Assembly (NCBI RefSeq): GCF_001675165.1
Contig: NZ_LROS01000002.1
Coordinates: 1 to 64,000, forward strand
DNA length: 64,000 nt
Direction: 5' to 3'
Origin: Clostridium ragsdalei P11
GTDB taxonomy: Bacteria > Bacillota > Clostridia > Clostridiales > Clostridiaceae
Numbering within the stretch: position 1 is the stretch's first letter; the number at the start of each line of letters is the position of its first letter. Shown here in pieces: positions 29,923 through 38,662 of this stretch. Under the pieces are notes generated by a model. It did not search any database. It worked only from the letters and a program-made list of their open reading frames with translations, and had not been told where the DNA came from. The translations under genes were made by a program, and so were the position numbers.

Positions 29923-29961
29923 CCAGAAAAAAATGAAATTCTCAAAATAGGACACTAAATA

Positions 29962-29978
29962 TGTGCCATAATGACACA
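29962..29978. promoter_or_regulatory. Activator binding site for butanediol dehydrogenase
   Basis: TGTGCCA-TAA-TGACACA is a near-perfect palindrome. A related TGTGTCAAAATGACCA lies at 29910-29925, overlapping the activator's stop codon. Both sit upstream of the sigma-54 promoter, where enhancer sites are expected. Confidence 0.65.
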
Positions 29979-30017
29979 TAGTGCCTTTAAATGTATTTTT
30001 AACAAGTTCTTTGCTTT

Positions 30018-30034
30018 TGGTATGGCTTTTGCTT
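30018..30034 (+). promoter_or_regulatory. Sigma-54 (-24/-12) promoter
   Basis: TTGGTATGGCTTTTGCT contains GG and GC with exactly ten bases between, as required for sigma-54. It is 78 nt upstream of the dehydrogenase start and next to a sigma-54 activator gene. Confidence 0.75.
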
Positions 30035-30111
30035 ATAAAGTATAGTGAATATATTAACAGGTATATGTAAATTTTAATATTGCCATACTATTATAAAAAG
30101 GAGAGATAATT

Positions 30112-31185
30112 ATGAAAGCTGTATTGTGGTATGATAAAAAAGATGTAAGAGTAGAGGAAATTGAAGAACCTAAGGTAAAAGAAAATGCTGTAAAAATTAA
30201 AGTGAAATGGTGTGGTATATGTGGTTCTGACTTACATGAATATTTAGGAGGACCTATATTTATTCCAGTAGGTACACCACATCCTTTAAGCAAGAGTACA
30301 GCACCAGTAGTTTTAGGACATGAGTTTTCAGGAGAAGTAGTAGAAATAGGCAGCAAGGTTACAAAATTTAAGGCAGGAGATAGAGTTATTGTAGAACCTA
30401 TAGTTGCCTGTGGAAAGTGCCCTGCTTGTCTTGAAGGAAAATATAATTTATGTGAAGCCTTGGGATTTCATGGACTTTGTGGAAGCGGCGGTGGATTTGC
30501 TGAATACACAGTATTTCCTGAAGATTTTGTCCATAAGATACCAGATACTATGGACTATGAGAAGGCTGCACTTGTTGAGCCTATGGCAGTTGCCCTTCAT
30601 TCTCTAAGAGTTGGAAACTTCACTACAGGAAATACTGCTTTGGTTTTAGGTGCAGGACCTATAGGACTTGCAACTATTCAGTGTTTAAAGGCAGCAGGGG
30701 CAAGAATTGTAATTGTATTTCAGAGAAAATCTGTAAGACAGGAATATGCTAAGAAATTTGGAGCAGATGTAGTTTTAGATCCAAATGAGGTAGATGTAAT
30801 TGAAGAAATTAAAAAACTTACAGGCGGCGTAGGTGTAGATACATCTTTTGAAACAACAGGTGCAAATGTAGGGATTAATACGGCAATTCAAGCTTTAAAA
30901 TATGAAGGTACTGCGGTAATAACCAGCGTATGGGAGAAAAATGCAGAAATCAATCCAAATGATCTTGTATTTACAGAAAAGAAGGTAGTTGGTACTCTTG
31001 CCTACAGACATGAATTTCCTTCTACAATAGCACTTATGAATGATGGAAGGATAAAGACAGACGGATATATTACAAAGAGAATAGCACTTGAGGACATTGT
31101 AAAGGAAGGATTTGAAACACTTACAGGACCTGAAAAGAAAAAACACGTAAAAATAATTGTAACTCCTGATAAATCATTATTATAA
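30112..31185 (+). CDS. bdh: 2,3-butanediol dehydrogenase (zinc MDR family)
   Basis: A 357-residue zinc-dependent medium-chain dehydrogenase that interconverts acetoin and 2,3-butanediol. Catalytic zinc ligands are C37 (WCGICGSD) and H70/E71 (GHEF). Structural zinc cysteines are C100, C103, C106 and C114. The nucleotide fold is LGAGPIGLATIQ. The sequence closely matches the enzyme I know from C. ljungdahlii/C. autoethanogenum. The acetolactate synthase about 25 kb upstream could feed the same path. RBS AAGGAGAG. Expression should need the upstream AcoR-like activator. Confidence 0.93.
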   Translation: MKAVLWYDKKDVRVEEIEEPKVKENAVKIKVKWCGICGSDLHEYLGGPIFIPVGTPHPLSKSTAPVVLGHEFSGEVVEIGSKVTKFKAGDRVIVEPIVACGKCPACLEGKYNLCEALGFHGLCGSGGGFAEYTVFPEDFVHKIPDTMDYEKAALVEPMAVALHSLRVGNFTTGNTALVLGAGPIGLATIQCLKAAGARIVIVFQRKSVRQEYAKKFGADVVLDPNEVDVIEEIKKLTGGVGVDTSFETTGANVGINTAIQALKYEGTAVITSVWEKNAEINPNDLVFTEKKVVGTLAYRHEFPSTIALMNDGRIKTDGYITKRIALEDIVKEGFETLTGPEKKKHVKIIVTPDKSLL

Positions 31186-31205
31186 AAAGTACTCATAGAA
31201 TTGAT

Positions 31206-31250
31206 AAAAAAGTGAATTCAGCAAATTATGTGGCTGAATTCACTTTTTTT
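31206..31250 (+). terminator. Terminator of bdh
   Basis: AAAAAGTGAATTCAGC, short loop, GCTGAATTCACTTTTTTTT. Confidence 0.85.
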
Positions 31251-31332
31251 TGTTGTAAATTAACATTTATATAAAAATAATGGTATACTTAGATGTAATT
31301 GAAAGTTTTCAATTATATTGGGGAGGACAAAA

Positions 31333-32964
31333 ATGAGCTTTAAGAAAAATGTATACGACACAATGAGGAAACTAATATCTGTGCCAAGCATATCTGGTAC
31401 AAAAGAAGAGTGTGCGGCAGCAGAAAAAATATATGAAAAAATTTTGGAAATACCTTATTTTAAGGATAATCCTGAAAATCTAGGCATAGAGCAAATTGAA
31501 GATGATCCTCTAGGAAGAAGCTTTGTATGGGCAGTAGTAAATGGAAAGGAAAATTCATCAAATTCATTTATACTTTCAGGTCATTTGGATGTAGTTGGAG
31601 TAGAAGAATTCGGACATTTAAAATCTATGGCTTTTGATGTAGATGAATGTACTAAAAGAATTTCAGAATTGAATTTGGATGAAGATGCCATGGAGGATTT
31701 TAAATCAGGAGATTGGATATTTGGAAGGGGAACTGCAGACATGAAATTTGGAGTGGCCCTGAATATGGAACTTTTAAGAGAATTCAGTAAAGAGAGAAAC
31801 TTTAAGGGAAACTTATTGCTTTTAGTAGTTCCTGGCGAAGAGAGTAACTCCGAAGGAATGATTGCTGCAGCTCCATTTCTTCTTAAATTAAAGGAAGAGA
31901 GGAAGTACAATTACTGTGGTATGATAATATCAGAGCCAAGCATACCTGAAAGAGGAGAAAAAGAAAGCAAGAGATTATACATAGGTAGTGTAGGTAAAAT
32001 TATGCCTTTATTTTTTTGTGTGGGAAAAGAAACTCATGTAGGGGAATCTTTGAGAGGATTGAATCCCAATTTGCTAGTTTCAGAGATAAACAAATTAATG
32101 GAATGTAATCCAGATCTCTCAGACAGCGTTTATGATACTGTAACTCCGCCGCCTATGTGTTTAAAGCAAATGGATTTAAAGGAGATGTATTCCGTACAGA
32201 GCCCATTGTATTCCACCGCATATTATAATATATTGACTCTTCAGGTATCTTATGATGAAATACTATCTAATTTAAAAGAACTGGCTCAGAATGCCTTTGA
32301 GAATGTTTTAAAGGATATTTCAAAAAAGAGAGAAAAATTTGCAAAGAAATCCTCACAAAAATTGAAATTTGATAATATAGAAGCTTGTGTTATTACTTAT
32401 AAAGAGATGTTACGTGAAGTTAAAAGTACACATAAGGATTTTGAAAAGTACATAGATGAAAAGGTAAAAGAATGGAAAAATGAGAAAATGGATAACCAAA
32501 CTATAGCTATAAATATAGTAAAGGCAACTTATGAACTATATGAGAATAAAAGACCTATGATTATAATTTCATTTATTCCTCCTTATTATCCGCATAAATA
32601 TTTAAAAGCTGAAAATAGTGAGGGTAGCAAATTTATAAATGCTGTAGATAGTACAATTAAGTATGCAGGAGAAAAATTTCAGGAAAGCATTATAAAAACT
32701 AATTATTTTATGGGTATATCTGATGCAAGTTATACAGGAATTGACTCAGATATACCACTTGCTGAATTGATTTCGAATATAGTTGGATATGACATAATAT
32801 ATAAACTTCCAGTAAAAGAACTGTCTAAGTTAAATATTCCTGTAGTGATTTTTGGTGGACAGGGAAAAGACTTGCACAAATATACTGAAAGACTAAATGT
32901 GCCTTATTCCTTTGAGGTGATACCTAAACTTTACAGGCATATGATTTATTATATGTTAAGATGA
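31333..32964 (+). CDS. M20-family peptidase (RocB-like)
   Basis: A 543-residue zinc hydrolase of the M20/M28 group, longer than most and resembling arginine-utilisation protein RocB. Metal-binding motifs are SGHLDVVG (about 82-89), GRGTADMKFG (about 133-142) and PGEESNSEGM (about 173-182). It probably acts in the cytoplasm on a peptide or N-acyl amino acid. Start at 31333 follows GGGGAGGAC. It appears monocistronic. Confidence 0.85.
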   Translation: MSFKKNVYDTMRKLISVPSISGTKEECAAAEKIYEKILEIPYFKDNPENLGIEQIEDDPLGRSFVWAVVNGKENSSNSFILSGHLDVVGVEEFGHLKSMAFDVDECTKRISELNLDEDAMEDFKSGDWIFGRGTADMKFGVALNMELLREFSKERNFKGNLLLLVVPGEESNSEGMIAAAPFLLKLKEERKYNYCGMIISEPSIPERGEKESKRLYIGSVGKIMPLFFCVGKETHVGESLRGLNPNLLVSEINKLMECNPDLSDSVYDTVTPPPMCLKQMDLKEMYSVQSPLYSTAYYNILTLQVSYDEILSNLKELAQNAFENVLKDISKKREKFAKKSSQKLKFDNIEACVITYKEMLREVKSTHKDFEKYIDEKVKEWKNEKMDNQTIAINIVKATYELYENKRPMIIISFIPPYYPHKYLKAENSEGSKFINAVDSTIKYAGEKFQESIIKTNYFMGISDASYTGIDSDIPLAELISNIVGYDIIYKLPVKELSKLNIPVVIFGGQGKDLHKYTERLNVPYSFEVIPKLYRHMIYYMLR

Positions 32965-32988
32965 TAAATATGTATTTCTCGTAAGGTA

Positions 32989-33028
32989 GGGGAGAGAAAA
33001 TCTCCCCAAGTGTTTACCTTTTAGGTAA
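32989..33028. terminator. Hairpins between the peptidase and 3D-protein genes
   Basis: GGGGAGA/TCTCCCC at 32989-33007 and TTTACCT/AGGTAAA at 33012-33028 lie between the convergent genes. Neither has a good T-run, so termination strength is uncertain. Confidence 0.4.
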
Positions 33029-33056
33029 AATAGCAGCACAATACTACCTGTACATA

Positions 33057-34034
33057 TTAATTAAGTATATATACAGTAACAGATCTTCTGCCCCAGTTTT
33101 CTGCTTCTGCCTCCGAATTTACGAATAAATCTATGATATTTCCCTTTATAGCTCCACCGATATCACAAGCTACGGCATATCCATATCCTTCTACATAGAC
33201 TTTTGTTCCCAGTGGAATAACTCGAGGATCAACAGCTATAGTGCTGTATCCATTTGGATTCCTTACAGTTGCAGAACCTGATGCTGTGACACCATCTCCA
33301 CAGTATGCAGTTGCCTCCATAGTAAGTACTTGTGAATATGAAAGTGAACCTGATCCACCACGAGATAAGGTAGGTGAAGAAGTTTTTATTTCAGGTATTT
33401 GAGGAGCCTTCTGAGCAGTCTGAAGAGCTATTAACTGCTGTTCCTTTGCGGTAGCCTGACTTAATAGTTCTTTTTGTTGTTGTATGTCAGTATTTAATTT
33501 TGACAAAGTAGATTCATTACTTATTTTTAAAGATTCTAACTTAGCATTTTCAGCACTTAAAGCTTTTTGCTGACTTTGTATAGCTTGTTCATTTCCTTTT
33601 AGTTTTGTAATAACTTGATTATCGAATTTCATTACTCTTGAGATTGAGTCAACTCTGGATATAAAATCACCTAAGTTGTTTGAAGATAAAAGTACCTGGA
33701 GATAACCGTTTGTACCAGTTGTGTACATAGCTTTTACTCTTTTTTTAAATAAATCATTTTGCGATTTTGAATCATCTTGTGCTTTTGACAATTTGATTTG
33801 TGTATTTTTAATGTTCTTAGCAATAGTATTCATATCTTTTTTATTGCTTTCAATTTTTCCGATTACTCCATCAATCTGCTTATTTAAAGTATCAACTTTT
33901 ACCTGGAGTTCCTTTTTGTTATTTTGAGTTTGTGTTAATTCTTCAGACGTACTGGCTGAAGAAGCGAAAACATTGCTGAAAGTAGAACCTACTAACGCAA
34001 ACGTTATAATAACAGATAAGGCTTTTTTATTCAA
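33057..34034 (-). CDS. Secreted coiled-coil protein with 3D (lytic) domain
   Basis: A 325-residue exported protein. The signal peptide (about 1-25) ends near VFASSAS. A long coiled coil (about 30-205) resembles the N-terminal helix of PcsB/CwlO-type hydrolases. The C-terminal 3D domain (about 233-325) has its three aspartates in IAVDPRVIPLG, VACDIGGAIKG and IIDLFV. 3D domains are lytic transglycosylase-like, as in resuscitation-type cell wall factors, so a cell wall cleavage role is likely. RBS GGGGGAAAAT precedes the ATG. Confidence 0.9.
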   Translation of the reverse strand: MNKKALSVIITFALVGSTFSNVFASSASTSEELTQTQNNKKELQVKVDTLNKQIDGVIGKIESNKKDMNTIAKNIKNTQIKLSKAQDDSKSQNDLFKKRVKAMYTTGTNGYLQVLLSSNNLGDFISRVDSISRVMKFDNQVITKLKGNEQAIQSQQKALSAENAKLESLKISNESTLSKLNTDIQQQKELLSQATAKEQQLIALQTAQKAPQIPEIKTSSPTLSRGGSGSLSYSQVLTMEATAYCGDGVTASGSATVRNPNGYSTIAVDPRVIPLGTKVYVEGYGYAVACDIGGAIKGNIIDLFVNSEAEAENWGRRSVTVYILN

Positions 34035-34211
34035 TGTATTTTCCCCCTTAAAACATTATTAAGTTTAAAGAAAACTTACTAATGTTTTTTATTATACCAT
34101 TAATGTATACAAAAACTCAAGTTTATATGAATTTTGTATGCAAATGGAGGATAGCTAAGAGTACACTATAAGCGAGATTGACTACTATAAAAAAATTTTA
34201 TTTTTAGGCTA

Positions 34212-34240
34212 TTGACAGTAACCAAAACTTATAGTAAACT
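34212..34240 (+). promoter_or_regulatory. Promoter of the Leu T-box transcript
   Basis: TTGACA, 17-nt spacer, TAAACT. Confidence 0.65.
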
Positions 34241-34244
34241 CATC

Positions 34245-34470
34245 TTTAAAGATAAAAGCTATGATAGGATTAATTAGGTATGTTAATATTTTTTTACAGA
34301 GAGTGGGGTAAGGTGAAAACCCATAAATATACATGTTGAAACTCACCCTGGAGCTGTAGGCTGAATGTTTAGTAGGTCTAATCGGTTGTTTAACCGTTAT
34401 GTTAATTAAGTAAAAAAAATGGGTGGTACCGCGGCAGACTTTTCGCCCCAGCGAAAAGAGCTGTTTTTTT
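34245..34470 (+). promoter_or_regulatory. T-box riboswitch (likely Leu specifier)
   Basis: The antiterminator signature GGGTGGTACCGCGG is at 34421-34434. The terminator (CTTTTCGC, CCCA loop, GCGAAAAG, then a T8 run) is at 34435-34470. Stem I 3' side reads GAAA-CTC-ACCCTGG, placing codon CTC (leucine) at 34342-34344. It should turn on the FAD dehydrogenase when leucine is short. Confidence 0.9.
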
Positions 34471-34625
34471 TGTACGTTGAAATATATCAGTAAAGACAAG
34501 CTGATGTATTTTTTTTACTTATTTCATTCAATTGGGGCGCTGTAAGTGTAAAATATTATAAGATTTAATTAATTGACTAAAAGGCAAGATGAAAGAATTT
34601 GTCAAATAAAAAGGGGGAAATAACA

Positions 34626-36008
34626 TTGAAGAGTGAAATAATTGAAAGTTTAAAAAGTATTGTGGGAGAAGATTGGATTACAGATGATTTGTCTAAGATG
34701 CAGAGATATCTCTACGATGAAACAGAACCTCTGCTTCGTCCAGAAGCATGCAAGGACTGTGTAGTAGTTAAACCTGGTTCTGCAGAAGAGATATCGGAGA
34801 TATTAAAATATTCAAATAAGACTTTGACACCTGTAGTTGCAAGGGGCGGTGGTACAGGCGTAGTTGGAGGAGTCATTCCCACAGAATCCAGCATAATTTT
34901 GTCACTTGAAAGATTAAATAAAATTGTTGAACTTGATGAAAAAAACTTGATGATTACAATTGAAGCAGGAGCTACCCTGGCAGATTTACTAGAAGAACTA
35001 AATAAGCAGGACAAACTATTTTTTCCTATACATCCTGGTGATGAAGGAGCTCAAATTGGCGGTATGGTAGCAACAAATGCTGGCGGCACAAAAGCTGTAA
35101 AACATGGAATCATGAGAAATCATGTTAAAGCTTTGGAAGTAGTTTTACCCACAGGTGAAATAGTGAATGTAGGAGGAAAACTTATAAAAAACAATATGGG
35201 CTATGACCTTTTACATATGATGATTGGAAGTGAAGGAACTTTAGGTATAATTACAAAAGTAACATTAAAGCTTTATGCACAAAATAAGTATAATGGAACA
35301 CTTTTGGTTTCATTTGATACAAGGCGTGAAGCTTGTGATGCAGTACCTTGTATACTTCAAGATGGAATTACACCACTTGCTGTGGAGTATATGGACAAAG
35401 TCATTGCACAAAATGCTGCACAGCAGCTTGGAACTAAGTGGCCTGCAAATAAAGGATCTGTAGATTTAATTTTCATGATTGATGAGCCTACAGAAGATGC
35501 ACTTTATGCTAGCAGCGAAAAAATTGTAGAAATATGCGAAGAACACAATGCAGTGGATAGTATAATAGCGGAGACTACAAAGGAACAGAGAAATATTTTG
35601 GCAATAAGGAGCAATGCATATGGCCCTTATAAGGACAATATAGCAGATGCACTTGACATAGCAGTTCCACCTTCAACTGTACCGGATTTTTTTGATGACA
35701 TAACGGCACTTGGAGAGAAATATGGAAATCATATTTTGTCTTTGGGACATATAGCAGATGGAAATATACACAATTTTATTATGGGGGATAACGGTAAACT
35801 CCCCTCCTATTATGAAGAGTTAAAAGAGGAAATGTACAAAACTGCATTAAAATATGGTGGTACAATAACAGCAGAACATGGTACAGGAAAAACAAGAAAG
35901 AAACACATGTCTCTGCAGTTTACAAAACGAGAGCTTGAAATTATGAAGGGTATACGAAAAGTATTTGATCCAAATGAGATTTTAAATCCAGGTACTATAA
36001 TTGATTGA
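34626..36008 (+). CDS. FAD-linked 2-hydroxyacid dehydrogenase (GlcD/D-LDH type)
   Basis: A 460-residue flavoprotein of the GlcD/Dld family. The FAD diphosphate loop is ARGGGTGVVGGVIP (about 72-85), and the cap domain and the signature GHIADGNIHNFIMG lie near residues 385-398. The C-terminus AEHGTGKTRK is typical. Relatives oxidise D-lactate, glycolate or other 2-hydroxyacids, in anaerobes often with an Etf; no etfAB is adjacent. Leucine T-box control suggests a branched-chain 2-hydroxyacid such as 2-hydroxyisocaproate as substrate, which is inference. TTG start at 34626 follows AAAGGGGGAAA; in-frame codons upstream of the RBS were rejected. Confidence 0.9.
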   Translation: MKSEIIESLKSIVGEDWITDDLSKMQRYLYDETEPLLRPEACKDCVVVKPGSAEEISEILKYSNKTLTPVVARGGGTGVVGGVIPTESSIILSLERLNKIVELDEKNLMITIEAGATLADLLEELNKQDKLFFPIHPGDEGAQIGGMVATNAGGTKAVKHGIMRNHVKALEVVLPTGEIVNVGGKLIKNNMGYDLLHMMIGSEGTLGIITKVTLKLYAQNKYNGTLLVSFDTRREACDAVPCILQDGITPLAVEYMDKVIAQNAAQQLGTKWPANKGSVDLIFMIDEPTEDALYASSEKIVEICEEHNAVDSIIAETTKEQRNILAIRSNAYGPYKDNIADALDIAVPPSTVPDFFDDITALGEKYGNHILSLGHIADGNIHNFIMGDNGKLPSYYEELKEEMYKTALKYGGTITAEHGTGKTRKKHMSLQFTKRELEIMKGIRKVFDPNEILNPGTIID

Positions 36009-36051
36009 GTGTAAAAAAGTAAGGAGGCAAACCTCCTTACTTTTTTACACT
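36008..36051. terminator. Bidirectional terminator
   Basis: A perfect 20-bp stem (ending GTAAGGAGG, loop CAAA, CCTCCTTAC) with A-run before and T-run after. It serves both convergent genes and overlaps both stop regions. Confidence 0.9.
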
Positions 36052-37466
36052 ATTTCATTTATTTCATCTATGGCATCTATATTCATAATTGATCTTTTAT
36101 CAAGTACTGATGTAAGCATGAAGGTTACAAGACATACAAGCCATTCCATGAATATTACATGAGGAAATATTCTAAAAGAAGGTATTAACTGCCATAAAAA
36201 TAGGGCTACTACTCCTGCTAGGGTAGTGAAAAAAGCAGAACTTTTTTTGCAAAGTTTAGGAGCAAACATGGTAAATAAAAATATAAGTGTAAATGCGGTA
36301 GAAAGACTTAAACCCATGGATATAGTTTTTAATATACCTGACATGGAAAGGGCAAGTATAAAAGTAAATATACCTAAAAGAACTACAGAGGATTTAGTCA
36401 TTATTAAAAGCTTTTTGTCATTTACTTTAGGATTTATATATTTTTTGTATATGTCATTTGTAAATAAGGTAGAGGCACCTAAAAGTAAATTGCAGGCTGT
36501 AGAAACATCTGCTGCCCAGAGTGCTGCTAAAGTTATTCCTGCTGCTACAGGGTTTAATGACAAAATCATTTTAGGAAGTGCCATAGTAGCACTTACATGA
36601 GGAAAAGTAGTTCTTGCAGCCATACCTATAAGAGCACATAAAAAACCTATTGGAATCATAAGAAGACCAGCAAGTATAAAGCTCTTTTTTGCAGTCTTTG
36701 CATCTTTAGCGGCAAAGGCTAATTGTACAGGACCCTGCATAGACAAAACTTGTGTAGTCATAACAAGAATCCAACCTAAAATTACCCATGTACCAACTCC
36801 TTTAACCGGGCTGAAATAAGGTACACTTTGAGGTAGATGAAGTTTTATGTTCTGAATCCCTCCGCTTTTTGATACAGCTAGTATAGTGCATAATATAATT
36901 CCTGTATATTTTAAAGGAACGTTAAATGAATTACATAATCCGGCAGACCACATTCCTCCTATAAAGGTTATACCAACAAATACACAAGCGCTTACTATCA
37001 TACCAGTTTTTATAGTGAATATGCCAGGCAATAGTGAAGATAAAATAGCTCCACCTGCAATGTATTGAAGAGACACAACTACAATGAGAATAATTATTTG
37101 GCATGCTACACAGACAGTAACACCCTTTTCATCATAGAATTTTGAAAACAATTCAGGAACAGTAGATACATTGAAATCCCTATATTTACTTGCAGCTGCA
37201 AGTCCCATAACTATAGCTGCAATTCCCCAGGCTGTGCAGTACCAACCTGCTGAAAGCCCTACATCGTAAGCTTGTTCAGCTACCCCTATAGTTGAAGCAC
37301 CCCCAATAGCAAGTCCTATAAGTGAACAGGTTACAAGTGGAGTTGTAAGCTGTCTGCTGGCTAAAGTATAGCTTTCGCCGCCACCTTGAGCTCTTTTCTT
37401 TGCAATAAAACTTATTATAAATAACATGGATATATAACAGATAATGATTATTAAAGATACATTCAT
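36045..37466 (-). CDS. Sodium:solute symporter (SSS family), probable aromatic amino acid uptake
   Basis: A 473-residue membrane protein with about 13 hydrophobic segments, of the SSS/PutP-PanF superfamily. The N-terminal segment SYTLASRQLTTPLVTCSLIGLAIGG is characteristic (residues about 32-56). A tyrosine-type T-box precedes it, which suggests tyrosine, a precursor or an aromatic peptide product as cargo. This is inference; the family transports many solutes. Confidence 0.88.
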   Translation of the reverse strand: MNVSLIIIICYISMLFIISFIAKKRAQGGGESYTLASRQLTTPLVTCSLIGLAIGGASTIGVAEQAYDVGLSAGWYCTAWGIAAIVMGLAAASKYRDFNVSTVPELFSKFYDEKGVTVCVACQIIILIVVVSLQYIAGGAILSSLLPGIFTIKTGMIVSACVFVGITFIGGMWSAGLCNSFNVPLKYTGIILCTILAVSKSGGIQNIKLHLPQSVPYFSPVKGVGTWVILGWILVMTTQVLSMQGPVQLAFAAKDAKTAKKSFILAGLLMIPIGFLCALIGMAARTTFPHVSATMALPKMILSLNPVAAGITLAALWAADVSTACNLLLGASTLFTNDIYKKYINPKVNDKKLLIMTKSSVVLLGIFTFILALSMSGILKTISMGLSLSTAFTLIFLFTMFAPKLCKKSSAFFTTLAGVVALFLWQLIPSFRIFPHVIFMEWLVCLVTFMLTSVLDKRSIMNIDAIDEINEIV

Positions 37467-37673
37467 TTTAAAACCCCCTATTTATTTAATTCATAGTTCA
37501 CAATTCACATCGAATAATGCACGCATTGTATAGTTTATAAGTTTCAATAGTAAGTTCCAGTTGCAAGTGCTTTCTATACAGTAATAATGTACAGAATTAC
37601 AGTGTACACTGTAAAAGTATTTAGTGCTAAAGTGATGCGGTAAATATTAATTGAAATTACTTAAAAATTGTAC

Positions 37674-37975
37674 AAAAAAACGCCCCTACACAAGGGACGA
37701 AAAAGTCGCGGTACCACCCTACTTGAGCAAAATAAATTTGAAAAATAAAAAAAAGCACCTGCGATTAAGGGACGAAATAATCGTGGTACCACCCTACTTG
37801 AACAAATAAATTTATTGCTCATCTCTTACTCTTAACGAGAGTTACCCGGATCAGCTTACTTTAAAAAATTTCAGCCTACAGCTCAGGAATGTATTTCATA
37901 AAGCACATCAGACAGTTTACACCAACCACTGACTCTCTTTGCAACGTACTTGATTACTTCTTTCCATCATAACTT
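37674..37975 (-). promoter_or_regulatory. T-box riboswitch (likely Tyr specifier) with duplicated terminator module
   Basis: Read on the minus strand there is one stem I. Its GAAA-TAC-ATTCCTGAG places codon TAC (tyrosine) at 37893-37891. Two consecutive antiterminator/terminator modules follow. Module 1 has GGGTGGTACCACG at 37794-37782 and a hairpin plus T8 down to 37747. Module 2 has GGGTGGTACCGCG at 37719-37707 and hairpin CGTCCCT/AGGGGCG plus T7 down to 37674. The modules share a run of about 25 near-identical bases, so this is a partial tandem duplication. Confidence 0.85.
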
Positions 37976-38146
37976 GTAAGTTGTATTATAGATTGAATTT
38001 TATATAAATACAAAATCCAAAATAGATGTTTCTGGATAAATAGATTAAGTTTGCTATTAATAGCTAGCTATAGGTATTGGTTACGGACTATTTCAAAACA
38101 AAAATCATTATAGAGTTTCTATATGAAAAACTAACTTATACAAGTC

Positions 38147-38329
38147 ATGTAATGACAAATTTCACCACCATAAAAACTTTTGACAAGTCTAAAGCTCGGT
38201 ATTTAGAAAATCTAAGAACCTTAGCTAAACTCGTATCTCAAACATATCTAAGCTCCGAAGATTTTCTAAAATACTTCGCTAAGACTTATAAAAAAGTTTT
38301 TAAAGGTGCTTTCAATTTTGTCATTACAT
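38147..38329. mobile_element. MITE-like long imperfect inverted repeat
   Basis: About 183 bp whose two halves are imperfect reverse complements. Ends are ATGTAATGACAAA and TTTGTCATTACAT; inside, TAAAAACTTTT and AGAAAATCT match AGATTTTCT and AAAAAGTTTTTA. TTATACA flanks both sides (38136-38142 and 38331-38337), a possible target duplication. No transposase is present. The 87-codon frame across it is an accident of the repeat. Confidence 0.55.
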
Positions 38330-38522
38330 TTTATACATAAGTTCAAATTTCAATTGGAAACCCTACATATATTTTAAGTGGATGTAAGACATATGAATGA
38401 TAAAAAATGATGTTAAATGGAGATGGAAGTTGTTATAATTAATCTAAATATATAAGTTTTGCAGTAAAATTAAAGAAGGCAGCAATTGAGATTTAATAAT
38501 TGAAACTGATAAGATTTTATGT

Positions 38523-38662
38523 CGTCGACCCCCAGTAGTGCAAAAAACCCGGGAGGTCGACGCAAATTATTTTTGAGTGAAATCAATGCTTGACAGGAAT
38601 TGCCCTAATAAGTGGAATATATTGACTTTTTGAAGAATGTAGGTGTATTCTATATTCGATGG
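38523..38662 (+). promoter_or_regulatory. CRISPR leader of main array, with GTCGAC hairpin
   Basis: Starts with a hairpin (CGTCGACC ... GGTCGACG, loop containing AGTGCAAAAAA) at 38523-38562 and ends TGTATTCTATATTCGATGG at the first repeat. A candidate promoter TTGACA (38590-38595), 17 nt, TGGAAT lies inside. Two related leaders occur at 41122 and 49756. Confidence 0.75.

Noticed and set aside
38077-38340. 87-codon open frame upstream of the CRISPR array
   Set aside because: It is almost wholly inside the long inverted repeat at 38147-38329, has no clear RBS and no recognisable family.
38515-38600. tRNA or other small RNA gene around the GTCGAC hairpin
   Set aside because: No cloverleaf or conserved tRNA loops; the same hairpin marks all three CRISPR leaders.
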